Below are positions 16,775-24,564 of a DNA stretch of 64,000 nt, piece by piece. The DNA lies in assembly GCA_022653075.1 (NCBI GenBank), contig JALCSB010000007.1, positions 49,075 to 113,074 of the forward strand, read 5' to 3'. The number at the start of each line of letters is the position of its first letter. Position 1 is the first letter of the stretch. Both the position numbers and the translations under genes were made by a program. The notes beneath the pieces were generated by a model, which was given only the letters and a program-made list of their open reading frames with translations, was not told the origin of the DNA and made no database searches. The DNA is from Intestinimonas sp. (GTDB lineage Bacteria; Bacillota; Clostridia; Oscillospirales; Oscillospiraceae).

Positions 16775-17825
16775 CGCTGCACCCCCTCAACTCCGCCTGG
16801 GGCAGCCGACCGGTCACGGTAAAATAGCGTCCCTTTCGGCCGCAAGGACAGTCGTCCTCACCCAGTAAAATTCCCCCGTCCTCCGTGAGCAGGCTGTGCC
16901 CCGGATAGGAGTGAGGAAGGACGGAGAGCACCTGTAAAATTCCCTCCTCACCCACTTTACACAGGGAAAAGTCCTGCGGGCGGCGGACCAGTACCTCGGA
17001 AAACAGGCTGGCGTGCAGATGCCCGCATTCGCATTCCGGAAAAATGGAACCTGCCTGCTCGGCCATGCCGTAATAGTCATGCACCCGGACCAGACCGCAG
17101 GTTTCCGCCAGCGCGGCGTGAAATCTATCCCGTGAAACCGCCTCACGCTGCATGGATTTCCAGCCGCCGCCGTGGATAAGCGTGCCACAAGAAAAATCCA
17201 TCCGGAGGCCCGCCTGCCGCAGCGCGCTGTAAAAATGCTTCCAGACCAGGAACGTAAATCCGAACAGGAAGAAAGGCTGGTCTCCCCAGCGCTCCAAAAA
17301 CCGCTCCAGAGCGGGTACGTCCAGAGACATATCCGTCCGAAGGGCAAATACCCGCCGCGACGCACAGACGGAAAAGCCCAGTACACCCGCTCCCCGCGCG
17401 GAAAAGCGCAGAGGCGGCTTTAACACATCCGGCGTATCCAGAATGAGCATAGGAAGCCGGGCAGGACCCAGCAAGTTTCCCGCGATGGCGGCCAGAGCCT
17501 GCCGCTGCAGAGAGGCAGTCTCGCTATCCAGAGCAATTTGCGCGGTGTGCTGCCCCGTGGTACCGGAAGAGTGGAGCATACGCGTGCCATCCTGGCCGCT
17601 GCGGAGCGTCATCTGCTTAAAAAGGCCCACCGGCAAAAAAGGTATGGATGCAAGCCCATCCACACCGTTATCCGGCGGCAGCGCATCCAGCATGGCGGCA
17701 TAAGCCGGACAGTTCCTCCGGTGAAATCTGGTCAAGTCCTGGAAAATCGGCTCCAGCAGTTCCCTCTTCCGGGGCTGTTCTATGCCGAAGGGCGGTAACT
17801 CAAACAAGGCGTCCCGTTCCGTCAT
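16749..17825 (-). CDS. LuxE-like acyl-protein synthetase
   Basis: 358 residues of the LuxE family. Visible features are RMLHSSGTTGQHTAQIALD (adenylate-forming P-loop), FLFGFTFLVWKHFY, LIHGGGWKSMQREAVSRDRF, VHDYYGMAEQAGSIFPECECGHLH, and the C-terminal CPCGRKGRYFTVTGRLPQAELRG. LuxE adenylates a fatty acid and passes it through a Cys to LuxC. It overlaps the upstream ligase by four bases (ATGA). Together with LuxC-like, ACP and thioesterase genes it forms a fatty-acid-to-aldehyde module. Confidence 0.85.
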   Translation of the reverse strand: MTERDALFELPPFGIEQPRKRELLEPIFQDLTRFHRRNCPAYAAMLDALPPDNGVDGLASIPFLPVGLFKQMTLRSGQDGTRMLHSSGTTGQHTAQIALDSETASLQRQALAAIAGNLLGPARLPMLILDTPDVLKPPLRFSARGAGVLGFSVCASRRVFALRTDMSLDVPALERFLERWGDQPFFLFGFTFLVWKHFYSALRQAGLRMDFSCGTLIHGGGWKSMQREAVSRDRFHAALAETCGLVRVHDYYGMAEQAGSIFPECECGHLHASLFSEVLVRRPQDFSLCKVGEEGILQVLSVLPHSYPGHSLLTEDGGILLGEDDCPCGRKGRYFTVTGRLPQAELRGCSDVYGAQFE

Positions 17826-19231
17826 GGCAGTTCCTCCAGCTTTGGGTAAAGTATCTTTCCGGCGCTGTTTCTGGGAATCTGTGGGATCTCATGCACCGTC
17901 AGGGAGGTAAGTCTGACCCCAAGTTTCCCGCACAGTAGGCTCCGCAGCTTTTCCCCGTCGGCGCCGTTTGTCACAAATACCCGCAAATGGTCGTCCGTTC
18001 CGCAGCAGGCACAGTCGCAATCCGGATAGGCGGCCTTCACCATTTGTTCGCACTCGTCCAGATTAACCCGACTGCCCGCCAGCTTCAGAAACCGCTTCAT
18101 GCGCCCGGTGATATAATAGCAGCCGTCCGCGTCCCGCCGGGCCAGATCCCCGGTGTGGAGTATGCCGTTTCGGTCGTCTCCCCGTGTCAGGTCTTCCGGC
18201 GTCTGGGCGTAACCAAGGGTAACGTTTTCCCCCCGATAGACCAACTCGCCGCTGACCTCCGGCTGCGTAATTTCACCGCCTTGGGCATCCACAAGGGTGA
18301 AACTGCCGCCGGGTATGGGAACGCCGATGCTTCCGCATTTCTCCAGCGCCAGCCGCCACGGGAGATAGGACATCCGGGCCGTGGCTTCGGTCTGCCCGTA
18401 CATGGCGTAAAAACGCCGGCCTGTCTCCTGCGCAAATTGTGCGCACCGGCGATGCATCTCCACGGAGAGCCGCCCGCCCGCCTGCGTAAAATAACGAAAG
18501 GAGGGCAGGTCCCGTTCAAACAGGCCCGCCCGCTTTAAAAGATCATACGTGGCAGGAACACCGGACAGGCTGGTAGCGCCTCCGGCGCGGAAAAAATCCC
18601 AGAATTCCTGCTGGACCACGCTTTTCTCGGTCAAAAGAACAGCGGCGCCCGCAAGAAAGTGGCTGTGCAGAATGGACAGTCCGTAGGTATAGTGCATAGG
18701 CAGGGTGGTGATGGGCCGCTCGCTCTCGTTCAGTTCCAAGTACTCGGCGATGGCGGCGGCATTGGAAAGGATGTTTTTCCGACTCTGACGTACCAGTTTT
18801 GGGCTTCCGGTGGAGCCGGAGGTGGTTAGCAGCAGAGCCAGTTCCGGATGCAGCGGACAGGGCTGGCAGCCGGTGTCCAGCAGCACATAATCTTCCTCTT
18901 CCGCCAGTACAGCGGCATCCGGGAACAGTCCTCTACGCCCGACGGGCAGCCACAGCCGTCCCGGCCGGTAGAGGTCGGTCAAATTCCGGAGCATCCCTTC
19001 CTCCAGCATTCCGTTAAGCAGAAAGGGCACCGCTCCAGCCTCCGAACAGGCCAGATAGCCCAGCACTGAACCGGGTGTATTACTGCACAGACAAAAAACC
19101 AAGCCGCGTCCGCCTATCCGTCCGCCCAGGCGCCGCGCGGCCTTGGCCAGAGCGCCATAGGTGTAAATCCGCCCATCCTCCGTTATAAGTGCGGGAGATC
19201 GGGCTGGCTGATCGGAAACGATACGGAACAT
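17822..19231 (-). CDS. AMP-dependent acyl-activating enzyme (acyl-ACP ligase-like)
   Basis: 469 residues of the ANL superfamily. LLLTTSGSTGSPKLVRQSRKN is the P-loop (about residues 132-152), FYAMYGQTEATARMSYLP the adenylate motif, LHTGDLARRDADGCYYITGRMKRFLKLAGSRVNLDE the hinge, and PRNSAGKILYPKL carries the catalytic Lys. Immediate downstream position to an acyl carrier protein gene (24 bases) suggests it loads an acyl group onto that carrier, as do stand-alone acyl-ACP ligases. This is inferred from context rather than from a diagnostic residue. AAAGGAGAG precedes the ATG. Confidence 0.85.
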   Translation of the reverse strand: MFRIVSDQPARSPALITEDGRIYTYGALAKAARRLGGRIGGRGLVFCLCSNTPGSVLGYLACSEAGAVPFLLNGMLEEGMLRNLTDLYRPGRLWLPVGRRGLFPDAAVLAEEEDYVLLDTGCQPCPLHPELALLLTTSGSTGSPKLVRQSRKNILSNAAAIAEYLELNESERPITTLPMHYTYGLSILHSHFLAGAAVLLTEKSVVQQEFWDFFRAGGATSLSGVPATYDLLKRAGLFERDLPSFRYFTQAGGRLSVEMHRRCAQFAQETGRRFYAMYGQTEATARMSYLPWRLALEKCGSIGVPIPGGSFTLVDAQGGEITQPEVSGELVYRGENVTLGYAQTPEDLTRGDDRNGILHTGDLARRDADGCYYITGRMKRFLKLAGSRVNLDECEQMVKAAYPDCDCACCGTDDHLRVFVTNGADGEKLRSLLCGKLGVRLTSLTVHEIPQIPRNSAGKILYPKLEELP

Positions 19232-19255
19232 GGCGCGTCTCTCCTTTCCGTCGGA

Positions 19256-19501
19256 TTACTCGATGGTAATTCCGTAGTTGTCCTTCATAAGTTTCTTACC
19301 CATGGCATAGGTGTTAAAGCGCACCACATCCGAGGAGCTGAAGGAAATATCAAACGCCTCTTCCAGGGCAGAGATCATATCGTAGTGCGCCAGAGAGTCC
19401 CACGCTTTATTGCGCAGATAGGCCAGATTATCGTTCAGGTCGCTGGCCTTGATATTCATGGAGGATAAAAACGCACCATTGAATTTTTCCAAGTTGGTCA
19501 T
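19256..19501 (-). CDS. Acyl carrier protein
   Basis: 81 residues from the ATG at 19501, chosen because AGAGGTG lies seven bases upstream and the N-terminus then has ACP length. The phosphopantetheine-attachment Ser is in LRNKAWDSLAHYDMISALEEAF, the expected DSL motif at the start of helix 2. The C-terminal part (FSSSDVVRFNTYAMGKKLM) fits helices 3-4. It is the first gene of the luxCE-type set and probably a dedicated carrier rather than the fatty-acid-synthesis ACP. Confidence 0.85.
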   Translation of the reverse strand: MTNLEKFNGAFLSSMNIKASDLNDNLAYLRNKAWDSLAHYDMISALEEAFDISFSSSDVVRFNTYAMGKKLMKDNYGITIE

Positions 19502-19545
19502 AGAAGCCACACCTCTTTCTTTGAGCGAAGTAAAAAGCACAGACT

Positions 19546-19607
19546 CCGCGTGGCGGGCGGCGGACAGGAGGTCGTCCACCGCCCACAGAGATTGCTTACG
19601 CACGCGG
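19546..19607 (-). terminator. Large hairpin between the 4-hydroxybutyrate operon and the ACP gene
   Basis: A nested stem: an outer CCGCGTG/CACGCGG and an inner GGGCGGCGGAC/GTCCACCGCCC. On the minus strand a short T-run (CTTTTTAC) follows. It would terminate or attenuate read-through from the CoA-transferase gene into the ACP-luxE-luxC genes. Confidence 0.55.
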
Positions 19608-19624
19608 AAAATATAGTGAGAGAC

Positions 19625-20923
19625 TTACAGTGCAGTATGGAACCGGCGCTCGAATTCCTCAGCCAGGCTGGCGCGGAAATTCGGGTGCGCAATGGCGATG
19701 AGTGCGCGGGCGCGGTCACGCAAAGTTTTGCCACGCAGTTGGGCAATGCCGTATTCCGTCACCACATAGCCCACATCGTGGCGGGAGGTGGTAACCGAGG
19801 CACCTTCATCAATCAGCGCGGTAATCTTGGATACCTTACCCTTGGCCGCCGTGGAAGGCATCGCCATAATGGACTTGCCGCCGCGGCTCATGTTGGCTCC
19901 GCGGACAAAATCCATCTGTCCGCCTACGCCGGAGATTTCACGTTTGCCAATGCTGGTGGAAACCACCTGGCCCTGCAGATCCACCTGTACGCAAGAGTTG
20001 ATGGAAATGAGGTTATCATTCTGGCGAATGACGTAAGGGTCGTTCACATAGTCCACCGGCATCATGCACACGCTGGGGTTTTTGTCCACGAAGTCATACA
20101 GACGCCTGGTACCCATTAGGAAGGTGACCACGCTCTTGCCCGGATTCAGGGTCTTGCGTTTGTTGGTAACAACGCCGGCCTCCACCAGTTCCACCACACC
20201 GTCGGAGAACATCTCGGAGTGGATGCCCAGGTCCTTTTTGTCCTTTAAGAACAGCAGTACCGCGTCTGGAATGGCGCCGATGCCCAGTTGAAGCGTGTCG
20301 CCGTCCTTAATGAGAGAGGCACAGTTTTCACCGATGGCCTTCTCCACATCTCCAATGACGGGGGGCTTGAGTTCGATCAGCGGATCGTCCGCCTCCACGA
20401 TGAAATCCAGGTCGGACACATGAACAAAGCAGTCACCCATGATGTAGGGCATCTGAGTGTTGACCTCGGCGATAACGAGGTCGGCGCATTCCACCGCACT
20501 CTTGGTATAGTCCACGGAAACACCCAGGCTGCAGTAGCCGTGTGCATCCGGAGGGGAGACTTGGACCAGCGCCACATTGGGATGCATACTGGTCCGGAAC
20601 AGACCGGGAATTTCACAAAAATAGACGGGGGTAAAATCTCCACGGCCTTCCTCGATGGCCTTACGGGTGCTGCCGCCCAGAAATAGACTGTTGTGGCGGA
20701 AATTTTCCGCGTACTCCGGCTTGCAGTATTCCCCTTTGCCCATGGCCACCATGTGGACAATCTCCACATCGCGGTACTGAGCGGCATTTTTTACCATGGC
20801 ATCTATGACCAGGCTGGGCTCTCCGCAGGCGTGGCCAACCACAACCCGGTTGCCGGACTTAATATGGGTAACAGCTTCCTCGGCCGTTGTTAATTTGGAT
20901 TTATATAGGGTCTTCCAATCCAT
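19625..20923 (-). CDS. abfT: 4-hydroxybutyrate CoA-transferase (acetyl-CoA hydrolase/transferase family)
   Basis: 432 residues from the ATG at 20923, which has GGGAG eight bases upstream; an earlier in-frame start would add 17 unlike residues. Family features are GNRVVVGHACGEPS, VQVSPPDAHGYCSLGVSVDYTKSA, LQLGIGAIPDAVL and the catalytic-Glu segment IHSEMFSDGVVELVEAG. In the C-terminal half are VSTSIGKREISGVGGQMDFVRGA and VVTEYGIAQLRGKTLRDRA. It moves CoA from acetyl-CoA or butyryl-CoA to 4-hydroxybutyrate. The neighbouring AbfD dehydratase makes the substrate assignment reasonable. Confidence 0.85.
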   Translation of the reverse strand: MDWKTLYKSKLTTAEEAVTHIKSGNRVVVGHACGEPSLVIDAMVKNAAQYRDVEIVHMVAMGKGEYCKPEYAENFRHNSLFLGGSTRKAIEEGRGDFTPVYFCEIPGLFRTSMHPNVALVQVSPPDAHGYCSLGVSVDYTKSAVECADLVIAEVNTQMPYIMGDCFVHVSDLDFIVEADDPLIELKPPVIGDVEKAIGENCASLIKDGDTLQLGIGAIPDAVLLFLKDKKDLGIHSEMFSDGVVELVEAGVVTNKRKTLNPGKSVVTFLMGTRRLYDFVDKNPSVCMMPVDYVNDPYVIRQNDNLISINSCVQVDLQGQVVSTSIGKREISGVGGQMDFVRGANMSRGGKSIMAMPSTAAKGKVSKITALIDEGASVTTSRHDVGYVVTEYGIAQLRGKTLRDRARALIAIAHPNFRASLAEEFERRFHTAL

Positions 20924-20989
20924 TTTACTGGCTCCCTTTCTACGACACCCGCGCCGGTGGTGGGATACCGGCACGGGTGTCGTTCACTT

Positions 20990-21277
20990 TTATTTCGCGT
21001 GGGAATTCAGGAATGCTTTGGCCTCTGCCAGCAGTTCATCGCTGACTCCGGTCACAAGGAAAACCTGTTGGATTTCCGGGAACGCCGCCTTCAGCTCTCC
21101 GGCCACCAGTTCCTCTGTGGTGGAGGATGCTGAGGGACAGTTACTGCACTGCCCCAACAGGCGGACCTTCAAGACACCGTCTTCAAAGGACTCCACCCGC
21201 ACATCTCCGCCGTGGGCATACAGCAGAGGGCGTACACGCGCATCCAGTACCTTTTCGATTTCCGGCAATTCGGCCAT
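20990..21277 (-). CDS. NifU-type Fe-S scaffold/carrier (Nfu domain)
   Basis: 95 residues from the ATG at 21277, which follows AAGGAG by eight bases; a GTG three codons earlier is too close to that site. The protein is a single Nfu domain: LLYAHGGDVRVESFEDGVLKVRLLG, then the cluster-binding CSNC in QCSNCPSASSTTEELV. It can assemble or carry a [4Fe-4S] cluster. It sits between genes for the Fe-S flavoenzyme AbfD and the CoA-transferase, suggesting that it serves AbfD maturation (inference). Confidence 0.88.
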   Translation of the reverse strand: MAELPEIEKVLDARVRPLLYAHGGDVRVESFEDGVLKVRLLGQCSNCPSASSTTEELVAGELKAAFPEIQQVFLVTGVSDELLAEAKAFLNSHAK

Positions 21278-21307
21278 GGTAAGCACTCCTTATTTTATAA
21301 TGTAGAA

Positions 21308-22759
21308 TTACTCTTCGATGTGGGCGATAGCCTTAGCCAGCTTCTTCTTGGCGCCCAGGTTGCCCTGACGGGCGATCATGATACGCTGAGCCTGCGGAGA
21401 ACCAGCACCATGCATGGACTCGGTGCGGTAACCGACTGCAGCGGTACCCAGAGACAGGTTCTCGATCAGGCGCAGAATCTTCAGCCGGTTCTCCGTGGTA
21501 ACGGCGGGGTTGCCCCTCAGATACTTCTCTACATAAGCGCCCAGCTTAGGATCGCGGAGATCCTTCTCGGAAGGTGCGGTGACCATGAGGCCGCCGGCAA
21601 TGTCCTCGGCCAGACGGACGATCTCATAGGGGAAGCGGGTCACGTTCTGCTTGCAGACATTGGCCAGCAGCAGGTTAATCAGGTAGTTGCCGGACTCAGT
21701 GGGCTGGCCCTCGGCGGAACATGCGATGCCGCAGGCGTACAGAGTCTCGTTCAGGTGGGTCATCTCGATGAGCTTATCCTTGATGTGGCTGGCCTTGGCG
21801 GCACCGTTGTATTCGGCAGCCACAGCAGCAGCACCGATGAGCACATCGCCCACGCCAACCTTGCAGCCGCCGTAGCTCTGGCGGTGATAGCCAGCGAAGC
21901 GCTCCACCAGCATACCGGCAAACTCGGACTCGCCGTTGAGGAAAATACGGTCGTTGGGCACAAACACGTTGTCAAAAATGGTAAGCGCTTCCACGCCGCC
22001 GAACTCGGGGTTGCCCACGTCCATCTTGCTGCCTTCCAGCTTCCGGGTATCGCAGGACTGACGGCCCACAATCATGAACAGGTTGGGGCTATCCAGGGGC
22101 ACGGCGAAGGAGATTGCATAGTCCTTGTCGTCGGGACCCATGGCGATGGTGGGCATGACAAGAACTTCATGGGAATTCAGAATGCCGGTCTGATGTGCCT
22201 TGGCGCCGCGGACCACCACGCCGTCAGGACGGCGCTCGACTACACGCAGATACAGATCGGGATCTTCCTGAGCATGAGGCGCCTTGGAGCGGTCACCCTT
22301 GGGGTCGGTCATGGCACCGTCCACAGTCAGATCTTTTTCCTGCACGTAATGCAGAAACTTTACGAAGTTCTCATGATAGTGAGTTCCATGCACCTTATCC
22401 ACTTCATAGGTAGTGGACCACTCCGCGTTGAATGCGTCCATGCCCACGCAGCGCTGGAAGCAAGCCGCAGTCTTCTGGCCGCACAGACGCTGCATCTTGA
22501 CCTTGTTCATCAGGTCCTGGGTGGAGCGGTGAATATGGCAGAAGCGGTTAATAGTCTTGCCGGTATCAGGGTCCACGGCGGTCATCAGATCTTTATACTC
22601 GGGGATCTGAGCCAGATCGTACGTCATGCGGACGGAATTCAGGGAAGGACGGAGAATGGGGTCGTCCACAGGATTTTCGATCTTCTTGCCGAACATGTAC
22701 ACCTGCATTTTAATTTTACGGATACTCTCGATGTACTCTTCACCAGTCATGAGCGCCAT
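21308..22759 (-). CDS. abfD: 4-hydroxybutyryl-CoA dehydratase/vinylacetyl-CoA isomerase
   Basis: 483 residues of the 4-hydroxyphenylacetate 3-hydroxylase/AbfD flavoprotein family. The residues that ligate the oxygen-sensitive [4Fe-4S] cluster in Clostridium aminobutyricum AbfD are all present: Cys100 and Cys104 in AACFQRCVG, His292 in AGYHRQSY, and Cys299 in GGCKVG. Monooxygenase relatives lack this set. The enzyme dehydrates 4-hydroxybutyryl-CoA to crotonyl-CoA by a flavin-mediated radical route and isomerises vinylacetyl-CoA. With the CoA-transferase it forms the core of 4-aminobutyrate/4-hydroxybutyrate fermentation. GGAAGAA precedes the ATG. Confidence 0.93.
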   Translation of the reverse strand: MALMTGEEYIESIRKIKMQVYMFGKKIENPVDDPILRPSLNSVRMTYDLAQIPEYKDLMTAVDPDTGKTINRFCHIHRSTQDLMNKVKMQRLCGQKTAACFQRCVGMDAFNAEWSTTYEVDKVHGTHYHENFVKFLHYVQEKDLTVDGAMTDPKGDRSKAPHAQEDPDLYLRVVERRPDGVVVRGAKAHQTGILNSHEVLVMPTIAMGPDDKDYAISFAVPLDSPNLFMIVGRQSCDTRKLEGSKMDVGNPEFGGVEALTIFDNVFVPNDRIFLNGESEFAGMLVERFAGYHRQSYGGCKVGVGDVLIGAAAVAAEYNGAAKASHIKDKLIEMTHLNETLYACGIACSAEGQPTESGNYLINLLLANVCKQNVTRFPYEIVRLAEDIAGGLMVTAPSEKDLRDPKLGAYVEKYLRGNPAVTTENRLKILRLIENLSLGTAAVGYRTESMHGAGSPQAQRIMIARQGNLGAKKKLAKAIAHIEE

Positions 22760-22877
22760 AATAAATTCTTCCTTTCCATAATTGCAAAATTACTTAATCT
22801 GCTTCTTTTTCAAGTCTTTAAGGGGGGGATATAAATGCTTTCAAGTCTTTTGGAAAACGGATGCTTTTTTAATTTGT

Positions 22878-24239
22878 TTATTCGGCCGTCTTGGCTTCCA
22901 ATGCGGCAGCTTTTTTTGCGCTGTAGAAATACAGCAGGAAGTGGAGCAGCAAACCGACAGCCAGGCCCCAAGCGGCGCCTCGGGTCGCCAGGACGGCGCC
23001 CATTACGCCGGAGATGCCGCGGTCCAGATCCGTCTTGCACATGCTCATGGCCAGACGGGTACAGATATAGCCTTGCACCAGAAGGGTCAGGGACAATGCC
23101 ACGGGTAGCACGGGAGTCAGCAGAGAGGAAATTGGGATCGTGGCAACGGCAATCCATGTCGAAATACGGAATGTGCCAAGGCCGGAGTACAGGGAATCCA
23201 TGGCCTCGGGGCCTTCCTTGTACCGCTGGGCAACAGCGGCGGTAACGGCAGCCCACAGGGGGCCGCACAGCTGGGTGTAGGGGCAGATAAGAGACTGACC
23301 AATGTTACGGATACCGCTGATGATATTGGAGCGGTTGGCATTAAAGTCGATCTTCTCATCCTGGCGGACCTCATCGGCCTCGCCGATCAGCGATTCGGAG
23401 GTAACAAAATCGCCGAACGCGATGATGTAAACCACGATGGCTGTGGGAATCGAGGTAATCCATTTTGTCATCGAAGGCCATCCAATCCCGAAGGGAGAGA
23501 GTGTCCGAAACAGGCCGGCAAAATCCGGAATCATAATGACGGAACCAATCTCGATTTGGGGCCAGGGCAGCTCACCCACAATGGGCCCGAGAATAACAGC
23601 CACCAAAATGGCGGGGAGCATACCGTACTTGCCAATGGCGTTCCAGAATTTGCTGTGGCTGCGCACAAAGGAAAACTGCGGGGAAAACAGGCAGAAAAAG
23701 GCGATTGCGGTACCTACTGCGACGGAGATGGGATACGTTGCAAATCTTCCGCCCGCCTTCATCTCGCCCAGGACAGCGGCGATACCGCCGCCCAGCAGAA
23801 TGCCGGCTTTCACAGAGTTGGGCACAATATGCACAATTTTGGAACCGAGTCCGGTAATACCGAAGAACAGGAAAATGAGGCCTACTTCAAATTGCAGCGC
23901 GATCATCGTCTGTGTTCGATCCGGTCCGATCTGATAATTCGTCAGGAATGCGATAACAAGCGGAACCGCTGGCGTAATCCAGCCAGGAACCACCGGGTCG
24001 CCCAGCAACACATGAAGCGTGTAGCCAAAACCGTTGATGATAACCATGGAGAGTGCCAGCTCATAGGAAACACCCAGCACCTCGGTCAGAACGGGAATTG
24101 CACCCAAGCAGGTGGCGCACATGAGCAGCGCCTGCCCCATTTCCGGGAATGACCACTTGTAGTGGATGCCCGGAAGCCGGATTTTAAAAATACCGGCAGG
24201 AATATAGGGTTGCTCTGCGCCGTAGGGACGCTTTGCCAT
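22878..24239 (-). CDS. Multi-pass permease of the xanthine/uracil (NCS2/SLC23)-like superfamily
   Basis: 453 residues with 12 or more hydrophobic segments. The N-terminal GIFKIRLPGIHYKWSFPEMGQALLMCATCLGAIPVL, the mid-protein VPNSVKAGILLGGGIAAVLGEM and the AFGDFVTSESLIGEADE loop fit the UapA/UraA-type 7+7 fold, with the acidic loop where substrate ligands usually lie. The family normally moves nucleobases, but members in clostridial acid-fermentation loci are uncharacterised. As first gene behind the sigma-54 promoter at 24375 and upstream of abfD, it may import 4-hydroxybutyrate, 4-aminobutyrate or a precursor (inference). Confidence 0.65.
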   Translation of the reverse strand: MAKRPYGAEQPYIPAGIFKIRLPGIHYKWSFPEMGQALLMCATCLGAIPVLTEVLGVSYELALSMVIINGFGYTLHVLLGDPVVPGWITPAVPLVIAFLTNYQIGPDRTQTMIALQFEVGLIFLFFGITGLGSKIVHIVPNSVKAGILLGGGIAAVLGEMKAGGRFATYPISVAVGTAIAFFCLFSPQFSFVRSHSKFWNAIGKYGMLPAILVAVILGPIVGELPWPQIEIGSVIMIPDFAGLFRTLSPFGIGWPSMTKWITSIPTAIVVYIIAFGDFVTSESLIGEADEVRQDEKIDFNANRSNIISGIRNIGQSLICPYTQLCGPLWAAVTAAVAQRYKEGPEAMDSLYSGLGTFRISTWIAVATIPISSLLTPVLPVALSLTLLVQGYICTRLAMSMCKTDLDRGISGVMGAVLATRGAAWGLAVGLLLHFLLYFYSAKKAAALEAKTAE

Positions 24240-24374
24240 AAACTTCCTTCCTTCCTTCCAAACACGAAATTTGTCTGCCTCTGTCCGATCCCCCGGTCGG
24301 AGCAGAAGTAATCGAAATGCCCGACGGCCGGCCGGGGGACCAGCCGCTCGGTTTCATTTCACGCCTCTATATTA

Positions 24375-24390
24375 TGCAAACCCCGTGCCA
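24375..24390 (-). promoter_or_regulatory. Consensus sigma-54 promoter of the 4-hydroxybutyrate operon
   Basis: On the minus strand TGGCACGGGGTTTGCA matches the RpoN consensus TGGCACG-N4-TTGCA at every defined position. It lies 136 bases before the permease ATG and points at permease, abfD, nifU-like and CoA-transferase genes. The adjacent PAS-AAA activator at 24565 is the obvious partner. Confidence 0.92.
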
Positions 24391-24479
24391 ATTTTATATA
24401 TTTTCCTCAAACCCTTGCAATAACAGGCTTTTCCTTTTGTGCGATTTTATATCTAAATTCTCCACTTGTTTCAAAAATA

Positions 24480-24535
24480 AAACGAAGCATACGGCAAACC
24501 CTTGAAAAATCACGGGTTTGCCGTATGCTTCGTTT
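24480..24535 (-). terminator. Terminator of the sigma-54 activator gene
   Basis: A 22-base perfect stem (arms 24480-24501 and 24514-24535) with a 12-base loop. On the minus strand it is followed by TTTTATTTTT. It separates the activator gene from the promoter region of its target operon. Confidence 0.85.
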
Positions 24536-24543
24536 CTGAAACG
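24531..24543. promoter_or_regulatory. Candidate activator-binding palindrome CGTTTC-T-GAAACG
   Basis: A 13-base palindrome about 140 bases upstream of the -24 box at 24390. GTTTCA or TGAAAC half-sites also occur near 24350, 24466 and 24555. This is the right distance for a sigma-54 enhancer, but it overlaps the terminator arm, so its role is uncertain. Confidence 0.4.
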
Positions 24544-24564
24544 TCGTTTTATAAATGAAACGCT

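Noticed and set aside
15569..17825. A bioluminescence operon
   Set aside because: LuxC- and LuxE-like genes are present but luxA, luxB and luxD are not; the neighbours are an ACP, a ligase and a Fat-type thioesterase.
21212..22834. Long open frame (540 codons) antisense to abfD
   Set aside because: It mirrors the codon pattern of a well-supported enzyme with all metal ligands on the other strand, and its product has no recognisable domain.
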